A stretch of 64,000 nt of DNA from Tessaracoccus sp. OH4464_COT-324 (GTDB taxonomy: Bacteria > Actinomycetota > Actinomycetes > Propionibacteriales > Propionibacteriaceae): positions 186,001 to 250,000 of the forward strand of contig NZ_RQYZ01000001.1 in NCBI RefSeq assembly GCF_003932855.1, given 5' to 3'. Positions within the stretch are counted from its first letter, which is position 1; each line of letters starts with the position of its first letter. Shown in pieces: positions 54,926 through 64,000 of this stretch. Under the pieces are notes generated by a model that was not told the origin of the DNA, made no database searches, and saw only the letters and a program-made list of their open reading frames with translations. The position numbers and the translations under genes were made by a program.

Positions 54926-56563
54926 ATGGCTGAATTGACCATCAGCCCGGACGAGATCCGCAGTGCGCTGAACGACTTCGTTGCGGCGTACAAGCCGGAA
55001 GGAGCCAGCAAGAGCGAAGTTGGCCGTGTCATCACGTCGGGTGACGGCATTGCACGTGTGGAGGGCCTGCCGTCGGCGATGGCCAACGAACTGCTGCGCT
55101 TCGAGAACGGCACCCTGGGTATCGCACAGAACCTCGACGAGCGGGAGATCGGCGTCGTTGTTCTCGGCGACTCGGAGGGTATTGACGAGGGCTCGCTCGT
55201 GCATGGCACGGGAGATGTGCTGTCCGTTCCCGTCGGCGAGGGGTATCTCGGGCGCGTTGTCGACGCGATGGGCAACCCGATCGACGGCCTCGGAGACATC
55301 GCTGGTATCGAGGGTCGTCGTGCTCTCGAACTGCAGGCCGCCGGCGTCATGGATCGTCAGGAGGTGCGTGAGCCGCTGCAAACCGGCTTGAAGGCCATCG
55401 ACGCCATGACCCCGATTGGCCGCGGCCAGCGCCAGCTCATCATCGGTGACCGCAAGACCGGTAAGACCGCGATCGCGATCGATGCGATCATCAACCAGAA
55501 GGCGAACTGGGAGTCTGGCGACCCGAAGAAGCAGGTGCGCTGCATCTACGTCGCGGTCGGGCAGAAGGGTTCCACCATCGCCGAGGTGAAGGGCACGCTT
55601 GAGCGCGCCGGGGCCATGGAGTACACCACCATCGTGCATGCACCGGCCTCCGATCCGGCAGGTTTCAAGTACATCGCGCCCTACGCAGGTTCGGCGATTG
55701 GCCAGCACTGGATGTACCAGGGCAAGCACGTTCTCATCGTTTTCGATGACTTGACCAAACAGGCCGAGGCCTACCGAGCAATGTCCCTCCTGCTGCGGCG
55801 TCCTCCCGGCCGTGAAGCCTACCCGGGCGACGTCTTCTACCTGCACTCTCGGCTGTTGGAGCGCTGCGCGAAGCTCTCGGACGAACTGGGCGGCGGGTCG
55901 ATGACTGGTCTCCCGATCATCGAGACCAAAGCCAATGACGTTTCCGCCTACATCCCTACCAACGTGATCTCGATCACCGACGGGCAGATCTTCCTCCAAT
56001 CTGATCTGTTCAACGCCAACCAACGTCCGGCAATCGATGTCGGCATCTCCGTTTCTCGTGTGGGTGGCGCGGCACAGGTCAAGGCGATGAAGAAGGTCTC
56101 CGGGTCGTTGAAGATCGGACTTGCTCAGTATCGGGACATGCAGGCGTTCGCCATGTTCGCCTCCGACCTCGATGAGGCCTCGCGGCGCCAGCTGGAGAGG
56201 GGCGCCCGCCTCACCGAGCTGCTGAAGCAGGGCCAGTATGCGCCGTACGCGGTGGAAGACCAGGTAGTTTCTGTGTGGCTGGGCAACGAGGGTCACCTCG
56301 ATGATGTCCCGCTTGAGGAGATCCAACGCTTCGAAGCCGACTTCCTGGACTACCTGCGCCACAACGCCAACGTTTTGCAGACCGTTGGCGAGACCCACCT
56401 GTTCGAGGACGAGGAGCAGGCCGCGACGCTCAAGGCCCTGGCCGACTTCAAGCAGGTCTTCAAGACCAGCGAGGGTAGGTCCATTCTGGGCAACGAAGTT
56501 GTGGAAGCAATCGACGAATCCGAGATCGATCAGGAGAAGATCGTCCGCAAGAAGCGGGGTTAG
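54926..56563 (+). CDS. atpA: F-type ATP synthase subunit alpha
   Basis: 545 residues. Walker [14 protein letters not shown] with K180; PAS-type segment [20 protein letters not shown] (alpha/beta signature region); and [18 protein letters not shown]. Non-catalytic nucleotide-binding subunit of F1. The ATG at 54926 has AAGTAGGA upstream. A long antisense open frame covers this gene but is not a gene. Confidence 0.97.
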   Translation: MAELTISPDEIRSALNDFVAAYKPEGASKSEVGRVITSGDGIARVEGLPSAMANELLRFENGTLGIAQNLDEREIGVVVLGDSEGIDEGSLVHGTGDVLSVPVGEGYLGRVVDAMGNPIDGLGDIAGIEGRRALELQAAGVMDRQEVREPLQTGLKAIDAMTPIGRGQRQLIIGDRKTGKTAIAIDAIINQKANWESGDPKKQVRCIYVAVGQKGSTIAEVKGTLERAGAMEYTTIVHAPASDPAGFKYIAPYAGSAIGQHWMYQGKHVLIVFDDLTKQAEAYRAMSLLLRRPPGREAYPGDVFYLHSRLLERCAKLSDELGGGSMTGLPIIETKANDVSAYIPTNVISITDGQIFLQSDLFNANQRPAIDVGISVSRVGGAAQVKAMKKVSGSLKIGLAQYRDMQAFAMFASDLDEASRRQLERGARLTELLKQGQYAPYAVEDQVVSVWLGNEGHLDDVPLEEIQRFEADFLDYLRHNANVLQTVGETHLFEDEEQAATLKALADFKQVFKTSEGRSILGNEVVEAIDESEIDQEKIVRKKRG

Positions 56564-56569
56564 CCAACT

Positions 56570-57475
56570 ATGGGTAGCAGTCTCAGGGAACTGCGACAGA
56601 GACGCAAGTCCGTCACAGAGACCAAGAAGATTACGAGAGCGATGGAGCTGATCGCTTCCTCGCGCATCGTCAAGGCGCAGAATGCCCAACGTGCGGCACT
56701 GCCTTACACTGTGGAGCTGACCAAGGCTGTCTCGATGTTGGCCAGCGCCAACCGTGAGATCGATCACCCGCTGCTGCAGCCCGTGAACTACTCGAAGCGC
56801 TCCGCGTTGCTCGTGATTACGGGCGACCGGGGCCTCTCGGGCGCCTACTCGACCAACGCGATCAAGCTTGGCGAACAGGTGGAGGAGTACCTCAAGGAGT
56901 ACGGTCAGGAGGTTGACCTCTACATCTCCGGCAAGAAAGGTGTTGCCTACCATGAGTTCCGCGGCAGGCAGATCAAGAAGAGTTGGACGGGTTTCTCCGA
57001 GCGCCCGACAGCCCGGGACGCTCGCGAGATTGCGCGGGATCTGCTGGAAGCGTTCCTGACGCCGACCGAAGAGGGCGGCGTCGACGAGATCCACGTCGTG
57101 ACCACCCGCTTCCGCTCGATGATTTCGCAGAAGCCACACGCGAAGCGTTTGGTGCCGCTTGAGGTGGTGGATCAATCTCCGGATGAGTTCCCCGACGAGA
57201 GCGATAACCACTTCTACAAGTTCGAGCCGAATGCGAAGACGGTGCTGGACGCCCTGCTCCCGCTCTACATCACGAACCGTATCCAGATAGCGCTGCTGGA
57301 CGCAGCCGCATCGGAGCTGGCCTCGCGCCAGCAGGCAATGAAGTCCGCCACGGACAACGCGCAGACGCTGATCGAGCAGCTGACGCGTGCGGCCAACCAG
57401 GCTCGTCAGGCGGAGATCACCCAGGAAATTACAGAAATCGTGGGCGGCGCGGCGGCGCTGTCCGAATCAGCCTGA
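56570..57475 (+). CDS. atpG: F-type ATP synthase subunit gamma
   Basis: 301-residue central shaft. N-terminal helix (LRELRQRRKSVTETKKITRAM) and C-terminal helix (ATDNAQTLIEQLTRAANQAR then QAEITQEITEIVGGA) form the coiled coil inside the alpha/beta ring. Begins 6 bases after atpA and ends 17 bases before atpD. Confidence 0.96.
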   Translation: MGSSLRELRQRRKSVTETKKITRAMELIASSRIVKAQNAQRAALPYTVELTKAVSMLASANREIDHPLLQPVNYSKRSALLVITGDRGLSGAYSTNAIKLGEQVEEYLKEYGQEVDLYISGKKGVAYHEFRGRQIKKSWTGFSERPTARDAREIARDLLEAFLTPTEEGGVDEIHVVTTRFRSMISQKPHAKRLVPLEVVDQSPDEFPDESDNHFYKFEPNAKTVLDALLPLYITNRIQIALLDAAASELASRQQAMKSATDNAQTLIEQLTRAANQARQAEITQEITEIVGGAAALSESA

Positions 57476-57489
57476 AATCAATGAGGTAG

Positions 57490-58929
<1,440 letters not shown>

Positions 58930-58931
58930 TC

Positions 58932-59342
58932 GTGGCCCGTCCTGCGCTCAAGGTGGAAGTTGTTTCCGCAGACCGTGAAGTCTGGGCTGGGGAAGCAGTG
59001 CAGGTGATCGCCCGAACAGTCGAGGGCGATATGGGAGTCCTGCCCGGCCACGAGCCGGTCTTCGCGCTGCTGGTGCCGAGTAAGGTCGAGATCGTGACGG
59101 CACAGGGCCGCCAGGAAGCTCTCTACGTCGACGGGGGTTACATCTCTGTCGCCGATGGTCGGGTTTCGATTCTGGCCGAGGAGGCCTACCTCGGCAAGGA
59201 GATCTCTGTCGACGACGCCCAGCGCGAGTTGGACGGTCTGATGCTCAAGTATCAGTCGGGCGAGACCACGGATGCGGAGCGGCACCGCATCCACATGCTG
59301 AAGGCACAGCTGGCAGCCGCGACGAAGGCCTCGGAGAGCTAG
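58932..59342 (+). CDS. atpC: F-type ATP synthase subunit epsilon
   Basis: 136 residues: N-terminal beta-sandwich (VVSADREVWAGEAVQVIA, GDMGVLPGHEPVFALL) and a short C-terminal helical part. GTG at 58932, two bases after the atpD stop. Last gene of the operon; a hairpin follows. Confidence 0.95.
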   Translation: MARPALKVEVVSADREVWAGEAVQVIARTVEGDMGVLPGHEPVFALLVPSKVEIVTAQGRQEALYVDGGYISVADGRVSILAEEAYLGKEISVDDAQRELDGLMLKYQSGETTDAERHRIHMLKAQLAAATKASES

Positions 59343-59355
59343 CATTTCATCGGAG

Positions 59356-59392
59356 TTCAGGGCGGTCCCCAAAATCGGGGGGCTGCCCTGAA
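59356..59392. terminator. hairpin after the atp operon
   Basis: TTCAGGGC (59356-59363) pairs with GCCCTGAA (59385-59392), with an inner CCCC/GGGG stem and an AAAAT loop. No T tract follows, so it may be a partial terminator or a processing stem between atpC and the DUF2550 gene. Confidence 0.5.
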
Positions 59393-59411
59393 ACCGATCT
59401 TAGGAGGAACG

Positions 59412-59861
59412 ATGTGGTGGGAACTGGCGGTAGTAATTGCTCTGGTGGTCCTACTCTTCGTTGCTGTGCCCGGGGGGCTCTATTTTCGTCGACGGTGGCT
59501 GTCGCTTTCGGGGGGAGCATTCGACTGCGCGGTTCAACTGTTTGGCAGAGAAGAGGGGATGGGCTGGTCGCTCGGTGCGATCCGCTACCGCGGTGAGGAA
59601 CTGCAGTGGTTTCGCACGTTTTCATTGGCCTTTCGCCCCAGGCTGAGGTTCCGTCGAGGCCAAACCCTGTACATCCGTCGGAGTGCCCCGGAGGGCATGG
59701 ATATCGCGATGCTCTTCGAGAACTCGATGATCGTCACGATCCACGACGTTGTGAACGACAGGGAGTACCGGCTGGCGCTGGACGGCGGTCCAGCGATGGC
59801 CCTTATCAGCTGGCTCGAGTCCGCGCCGCCCGCGAGTTACATTCTGGGCGAGCGACACTAG
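59412..59861 (+). CDS. DUF2550 family membrane protein
   Basis: 149 residues: one N-terminal membrane helix (WELAVVIALVVLLFVAV), then RRRWL, and a soluble domain containing GWSLGAIRYRGEELQWFR. DUF2550 genes regularly follow atpC in actinobacteria (Rv1312 in M. tuberculosis), as here. The ATG has AGGAGG upstream. Function unknown. Confidence 0.87.
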   Translation: MWWELAVVIALVVLLFVAVPGGLYFRRRWLSLSGGAFDCAVQLFGREEGMGWSLGAIRYRGEELQWFRTFSLAFRPRLRFRRGQTLYIRRSAPEGMDIAMLFENSMIVTIHDVVNDREYRLALDGGPAMALISWLESAPPASYILGERH

Positions 59862-59866
59862 AGTCG

Positions 59867-60478
59867 TCATCCTCTGGGGGGCTCCCGATCCGTTCCGGGT
59901 CTCCAGAGGACCTCGTGCTCCGGACCATTTGCCACGCGGCTCATCACGAAGAGCAGATCGGATAGCCTGTTGAGGTAGGTGATGGCCAGAAGGTTGATGC
60001 CTCCAGCGCCATCCTCTGGGCTTGGCTCGGTGCCGAACTGTTGCGCGCAGGCCCATGCGGTGCGCTCGGCCCGGCGCACCGCGGTGCGCGCCACGTGGAG
60101 TTGAGCTCCTCCGGGCGTGCCGCCTGGCAGAATGAACGATTTTAGTTTCGGCAAGTCCTCTTGGAGTTCGTCGCAGAACAACTCAAGCCGATCTATCGAA
60201 GGCTGGATGATGCGCAGTGGCTCCCACCTCGGCTCTGGGTGCAGGGGATTGGATAGATCCGCTCCCACATCAAACAGTTCGTTCCGGATGACGTCGAGCA
60301 TGTCAACCAGTCGTTGGGGCAGACCGAGCGCGACCGCCAGGCCAACGGCTGAGTTTGCCTCGTCGACTTGGCCGTAGGCCTCGACACGCAGGTCAGTCTT
60401 ATGGACGATGGAGTTGTCGGTAAGCCGGGTCGAACCAGCGTCTCCTGTGCGGGTATAGATTCTCGAAAGTATGACCAT
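59867..60478 (-). CDS. cob(I)alamin adenosyltransferase (PduO type)
   Basis: ATP:corrinoid adenosyltransferase making adenosylcobalamin. Typical N terminus IYTRTGDAGSTRL, then VEAYGQVDEANSAVG, LPGGTPGGAQLHVARTAVRR then RRAERTAWA, and ITYLNRLSDLLFVMSR. 203 residues. ATG at 60478 (MVILSRIYTRTGD) is preferred over a longer open frame. Divergent from the cyclophilin gene with only 34 bases between starts, convergent with DUF2550. Confidence 0.93.
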   Translation of the reverse strand: MVILSRIYTRTGDAGSTRLTDNSIVHKTDLRVEAYGQVDEANSAVGLAVALGLPQRLVDMLDVIRNELFDVGADLSNPLHPEPRWEPLRIIQPSIDRLELFCDELQEDLPKLKSFILPGGTPGGAQLHVARTAVRRAERTAWACAQQFGTEPSPEDGAGGINLLAITYLNRLSDLLFVMSRVANGPEHEVLWRPGTDREPPRG

Positions 60479-60512
60479 GCGGCTCAATCTAGTCCACCGG
60501 TAGACTTTTCGC

Positions 60513-61175
60513 GTGATCAGGATGAGAGTGTGCATATTGGCCCTCGCGGGTCTTGTTTCCGTATCGGGATGCGCGGACGCGAACCAGTCTGCGCAGAAGG
60601 AAGCGTCAGCGACGGTCAGCTGCGAGTACCCGAGTGATGGGGAGCCCGCGAAGCCGGTTGATCCGCCGAAGACGACCGACGTGCCGAACAAGGGCGAAGC
60701 AAAGGTGACGATCTCGATGACCGCGGGCGACGTCGAGCTCACCTTGGATCGGAGCAAGGCACCGTGTGCGGTGAATTCATTCCTGAGCCTCGCCGAGCAG
60801 GGCTACTTCGACGACACCCGATGCCACCGCCTCGTGGATTCCGGCATATTCGTCCTACAATGCGGGGATCCGAGCGCCACTGGGCTGGGCGGGCCCGGGT
60901 ACACATTCGCGGACGAGGGCGTCTCGTCGTCGAAGGATCCGGTCAACTACGCGAGCGGAACCGTCGCAATGGCGAACCGCGGACCGGATACGAACGGTTC
61001 CCAGTTCTTCATCGTCTGGGATGAGACGCCGCTTCCGCTGCACTACGTCCCCTTCGGCAAGGCCAGCGACGAAGGACTGGCCGTCGTGCGTGAAATCGCG
61101 GCGCAGGGCGTCGCGGCGGATGACGGCAAGACCCCTATCGCGGAAGCAAGGATCAAGAACGTGACAGTGGGTTAG
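60513..61175 (+). CDS. peptidyl-prolyl cis-trans isomerase lipoprotein (cyclophilin type)
   Basis: 220 residues with a lipobox VSGC (C20 from the GTG) and a hydrophilic linker, so it is an extracytoplasmic lipoprotein. The cyclophilin domain shows KAPCAVNSFLSLAEQGYFDD, CHRLVDSGIFVLQCGDP, GTVAMANRGPDTNGSQFFIV and HYVPFGKA; FxMQxGD is replaced by FVLQCGD. GTG at 60513 is used; ATG at 60522 is an alternative. Presumed folding helper for secreted proteins. Confidence 0.92.
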   Translation: MIRMRVCILALAGLVSVSGCADANQSAQKEASATVSCEYPSDGEPAKPVDPPKTTDVPNKGEAKVTISMTAGDVELTLDRSKAPCAVNSFLSLAEQGYFDDTRCHRLVDSGIFVLQCGDPSATGLGGPGYTFADEGVSSSKDPVNYASGTVAMANRGPDTNGSQFFIVWDETPLPLHYVPFGKASDEGLAVVREIAAQGVAADDGKTPIAEARIKNVTVG

Positions 61176-61945
61176 AGCCCGGTTAGGAAGACCCGGAGTG
61201 TCTTAACAAAGGCCTCCGGGTCGTCCGAGTGCACCCAGTGTCCAGCCCGCTTCAGCGTGACAACAAACACGCTGGGGAAGAGTTCACGCATTGCCTGATG
61301 GTGTTCGGGGCGCACGTAGTCGGAAAGGCCGCCGACGACCCAGATCGCCGGGCCAGGATACTGGCCCCCTAAAGGTGCCCAGCCTGAGATTGCGTGTAGA
61401 TTGTCGCCGAGCATGTCCAGGTTGGCCAGCCAATGCCAGGCATCGCCACTGCGTTGCAGGTTCTGCAGCAGGAAAGAGCGCACCGTCGAATTGGGGATTC
61501 GATCCGCCAGCTTGCGGTCGGCGTCGGAGCGGCTGGCGAGGCGCTCAAGGTCAAGGCTCTTCAACCCGGCGACGAGGCTGGTGAACCCCAGCGCGGAGTC
61601 GTTGCGGGCGGGGGAGATGTCCACGACCATCAATCCCCGCACCAGCTCAGGCTCCTGGACAGCGATCCGCATCGCGACCTTGCCGCCCATCGAGTGCCCG
61701 ACCAGCACCACGGGGAGATCGAAGTTGTCCTTGAGCCAGTCGGTAATGAACTCTGCGTATTCGTCGTAGTCGAAGGCCACGGTCCAGCTGGTTCTCCCGT
61801 GGTCGGGCATGTCGAGCAGCCGGCTGGTGGCTAAGTCAGCGACGGACTTTGCGACGTTGTGCCAGTTCTTGCCCTGGCCAAACAAGCCGTGCAGGAAGAC
61901 CACGGGCAGCGGCCCTGAGCCCAGTTCTGTGTAATGGATGCTCAT
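61172..61945 (-). CDS. alpha/beta-hydrolase
   Basis: 257 residues. Nucleophile motif GHSMGGKVAMRIA, oxyanion segment VFLHGLFGQGKNW, and a late His in KRAGHWVHSDDPEAF. The sequence resembles YbfF-like esterases. The ATG at 61945 overlaps the stop of the zinc-ribbon gene (ATGA), so the longer open frame is not used. Substrate unknown. Confidence 0.9.
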   Translation of the reverse strand: MSIHYTELGSGPLPVVFLHGLFGQGKNWHNVAKSVADLATSRLLDMPDHGRTSWTVAFDYDEYAEFITDWLKDNFDLPVVLVGHSMGGKVAMRIAVQEPELVRGLMVVDISPARNDSALGFTSLVAGLKSLDLERLASRSDADRKLADRIPNSTVRSFLLQNLQRSGDAWHWLANLDMLGDNLHAISGWAPLGGQYPGPAIWVVGGLSDYVRPEHHQAMRELFPSVFVVTLKRAGHWVHSDDPEAFVKTLRVFLTGL

Positions 61946-62211
61946 GCTCGGCTCCAGCACGAGGTGTGCCAATGCCGACGCAGCTCGACGCCGGAGTCAT
62001 AGCCGATGGGTGCGGATTCCGGCCAGGCCACGACGTGCCCTACACCCGCTCGGACGATCTGGTTGCAGCCCGGGCACCGGTAGTCCTTCGTCGATTGTCC
62101 GGGGCGAATAGTGCGGGCAAGGTAGGAGCGCCCGGCGACGAGGACGCGGCGGGTATCCTGCCCGATCAGCAGCGGGCGGGGAGCGCGGGTATGCTTCGAC
62201 GGGCGTGCCAT
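61942..62211 (-). CDS. small zinc-ribbon-like protein
   Basis: 89 residues, basic. One CPGC knuckle (RCPGCNQIVRAGVGHVV) and a C-terminal H-x-H-x2-C (RRHWHTSCWSR) could bind zinc. This type of small protein is encoded next to nucS in other actinobacteria, sometimes loosely called ATP/GTP-binding. ATG at 62211 shares one base with the nucS stop; the stop overlaps the hydrolase ATG. Function unknown. Confidence 0.78.
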   Translation of the reverse strand: MARPSKHTRAPRPLLIGQDTRRVLVAGRSYLARTIRPGQSTKDYRCPGCNQIVRAGVGHVVAWPESAPIGYDSGVELRRHWHTSCWSRA

Positions 62212-62903
62212 CAAAACAGCCGATCCTCGGCGTTGTCGAGCCCGCGTAGCGCGTCGTAATCAACGAGTAGCGTATCGATTCCCCGGTCATGCGCGAGGGT
62301 CTTCGCTTGAGGTTTGATCTGCTGGGCGGCGAACACCCCGCGAACCGGGGCCAGCGCCGGGTCGCGGTTCAGCAACTCCAGGTATCTCGTGAGCTGTTCG
62401 ACGCCATCAATCTCTCCCCGGCGTTTGACCTCGACCGCGACATAGCCCTTGGTGTTATCGCGCAGAAGCAGATCCACTGGGCCGATCGCCGTCATGTATT
62501 CGCGCTGTACCAGCTGCCAGCCAGCGCCGAAGGTCTGTGGGTGTTCCGCTAGCAGGGCCTGCAGGTGTGCCTCGACGCCGTCCTTCTGCAGACCCGGGTC
62601 CAGTCCCAGCTCGTGATCGGTGTCCAGAAAAACCTCCCCGATCTTTATCGTGAGCGTGTCCTCCTTGGCTCGGACAATCCACTCCTGGGTCACCCCCAAC
62701 TCCTGCGCCACCTCGGCGGAGGGCTCCTGCACCGTCAAGGTGCAAGGCGAACTCATCCAGTTGAGCGGCTTGTAGGCCCTGTCATCGGCATGGACAGAGA
62801 CCGAGCCGTCGGCCTTGATGAGAAGCAGCCTCTTCGCCATGGGCAGGTGCGCACTTAGCCGACCCGCGTAATCAACCTGGCACTGAGCAATGACCAACCT
62901 CAC
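62211..62903 (-). CDS. nucS: mismatch endonuclease NucS (EndoMS)
   Basis: Endonuclease that cleaves at mismatches, replacing MutS/MutL in most actinobacteria. 230 residues. Catalytic residues D144 ([10 protein letters not shown]), E158 and K160 ([10 protein letters not shown]) have the spacing of archaeal NucS. The C-terminal DRLF is the expected beta-clamp-binding end. GTG start at 62903. First gene of a small operon with the zinc-ribbon protein and hydrolase. Confidence 0.95.
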   Translation of the reverse strand: MRLVIAQCQVDYAGRLSAHLPMAKRLLLIKADGSVSVHADDRAYKPLNWMSSPCTLTVQEPSAEVAQELGVTQEWIVRAKEDTLTIKIGEVFLDTDHELGLDPGLQKDGVEAHLQALLAEHPQTFGAGWQLVQREYMTAIGPVDLLLRDNTKGYVAVEVKRRGEIDGVEQLTRYLELLNRDPALAPVRGVFAAQQIKPQAKTLAHDRGIDTLLVDYDALRGLDNAEDRLF

Positions 62904-62937
62904 CGGATCAAACTACCATTTTGGAGGCGGAAACCGC

Positions 62938-64000
62938 CTACCTCGCATCCAACACAGGCTGGAGCAATTCCTTCCACAGCAGGATGAGCGCGGCAGCGGT
63001 TGGGATGGCCAGCACGGCACCGATCACACCAAGCAGGATGCCGCCGATGATGGCGGACAACACCACCAGCGCACCGGGCACCTTCACGGTTCGCCGCATG
63101 ATCGTCGGGTAGAAGAAATAAGCATCCAACTGTTGGTAGATCACAAAGAAGACCACGGCGGCGATGCCCGCGCTGGGGCTGATGGTGAACGCAACGACCG
63201 AAATGATCACCGCGCCGGTGGGAGCGCCCGCGACCGGGATGAAACAAAGTAGGCCATGCATGAAGCTGAGCGCTACGGCGTAGTCGCGGAGTCCGATGAT
63301 GTAGAGGTAGGTGAACGTTACGACCGTTGCGATCGTGACTGAGATCCCCATGCCCTGGATGTAGCCCGAAACGCCCTTGAAGATCTCGTTGGCGATGTAG
63401 CGGGCCCGGGGCCTGCGGCTGGCCGGAGCCAGGTTGTATACCAGTTGCTTGATCGCGTCCAACGAGGCGAGGAAGTAGAGAGTGAGCACCAGGGTCATGA
63501 TCGCCGAGAACACGATGTTCACGACCACGGCGCCGGCGCCCAGAACACCATTGAATACCTGGTCTCCCAGCCTGGGGCTGCGCAGAAAAGTCTGAGCACG
63601 ATCAATCAGGCCGTAGCGTTCGTTCAGTTTGCTGATCTGTTCGTTGCTCGTGAGGTTCTCCAGCAGATACGGCAAATTCCGAATCAGCAGCGTGGCCTGC
63701 TCGGTGAGGAGCGGAACGACGGTGATCACGCCAATGGCCACCACCCCAACTGCCATGAGCCCGACGAGCGCAACCGCGATCTTGTGATGCACTCGGCGAG
63801 AGAGGAAATCGACCAGGGGGCTGGCTCCGAGCGCAAGCATGAAAGCCAATAGGACAAGGAGCAGGATGGACTGAACAGTGACGAGAGCCTGGCTCAACGC
63901 CAAGGCAAACATGACCCCTAGGGCGCCGTAGAACCCCATCTTGAAGGGAGACTGGCCGGAAACGGGCTCGATGACGGGTGGGGGAGGAGCCACCGGCTCC
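62938..64000 (-). CDS. AI-2E family transporter (5' end may lie outside window)
   Basis: At least 351 residues, AI-2E/PerM family (several membrane helices, for example LVTVQSILLLVLLAFMLALG). The C-terminal part shows SFMHGLLCFIPVAGAPTGAV and LGVIGAVLAIPTAAALILL, the family signature. Roughly eight membrane segments. A GTG at 63993 could start it, but the frame is open to the window edge and the proline-rich stretch continues, so the true start may be further upstream. Substrate unknown. Confidence 0.88.
   Translation of the reverse strand, partial: EPVAPPPPVIEPVSGQSPFKMGFYGALGVMFALALSQALVTVQSILLLVLLAFMLALGASPLVDFLSRRVHHKIAVALVGLMAVGVVAIGVITVVPLLTEQATLLIRNLPYLLENLTSNEQISKLNERYGLIDRAQTFLRSPRLGDQVFNGVLGAGAVVVNIVFSAIMTLVLTLYFLASLDAIKQLVYNLAPASRRPRARYIANEIFKGVSGYIQGMGISVTIATVVTFTYLYIIGLRDYAVALSFMHGLLCFIPVAGAPTGAVIISVVAFTISPSAGIAAVVFFVIYQQLDAYFFYPTIMRRTVKVPGALVVLSAIIGGILLGVIGAVLAIPTAAALILLWKELLQPVLDAR

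Noticed and set aside
54923-57211. 762-residue antisense frame over atpA and atpG
   Set aside because: Shadow of highly biased atp genes; no start context or motif.

Overview
The window is a high-GC chromosomal segment of an actinobacterium. The evidence is a WhiB1 regulator, a PdtaS-type kinase, a SigR/SigH sigma factor with an RsrA-type zinc anti-sigma factor, NucS, a Kgd-type 2-oxoglutarate dehydrogenase, bL37, and DUF3145, DUF3052 and DUF2550 proteins. Gene order follows Mycobacterium and Streptomyces in several blocks. The order Propionibacteriales is my best guess, from general impression rather than any diagnostic gene. Almost all of it is ordinary chromosomal backbone; the accessory material is mainly at 21.0-29.4 kb.

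Layout. 1-4.8 kb: a MoxR ATPase / DUF58 / double VWA-protein operon ending in a YggS-family PLP protein. 4.7-7.2 kb: an S9 peptidase and DUF3145. 7.3-12.1 kb: a type II fatty-acid synthesis operon (regulator-fabD-fabH-acpP-fabF, minus strand). 12.1-15.2 kb: a helicase, an rRNA/tRNA methyltransferase and a GNAT protein. 15.3-20.8 kb: aceE, DUF3052 and an unusual tandem-duplicated phosphofructokinase. 21-29.4 kb: a membrane protein, tRNA-Val, a 1738-residue repeat adhesin, an EcsC-like protein and a sortase-like protein. 29.4-32.2 kb: DoxX-aroA-rsgA, coupled by overlapping start and stop codons. 32.7-36.2 kb: sigH-rshA, a small CRISPR-like repeat cluster, bL37, pdtaS, whiB1. 36.4-41.6 kb: a 58-residue DUF6104 protein, kgd and a GT87-like membrane protein, then tRNA-Arg. 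41.8-59.9 kb: lysA-hom-thrB-rho-rpmE-prfA-prmC-tsaC-wecA and the complete atp operon, followed by DUF2550. 59.9-64 kb: a cobalamin adenosyltransferase, a cyclophilin lipoprotein, an alpha/beta hydrolase, a zinc-ribbon protein, nucS and an AI-2E transporter cut by the window edge.

Points of most interest. (1) The giant adhesin ends exactly at LPKTGA with no hydrophobic anchor or basic tail, and a sortase-like gene lies about 1.1 kb away. (2) Its repeat array contains an alternating A/B two-domain unit present three times. (3) Three 28-bp palindromic repeats at an exact 61-bp period, separated by two unrelated 33-bp spacers, lie between rshA and bL37; they have type I-E CRISPR geometry but no cas genes are in the window. 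(4) The phosphofructokinase has a eukaryote-like catalytic plus degenerate-half architecture. (5) thrC is absent from between hom and thrB. Two very small genes (bL37, 24 residues; DUF6104, TTG start) were found by direct translation.
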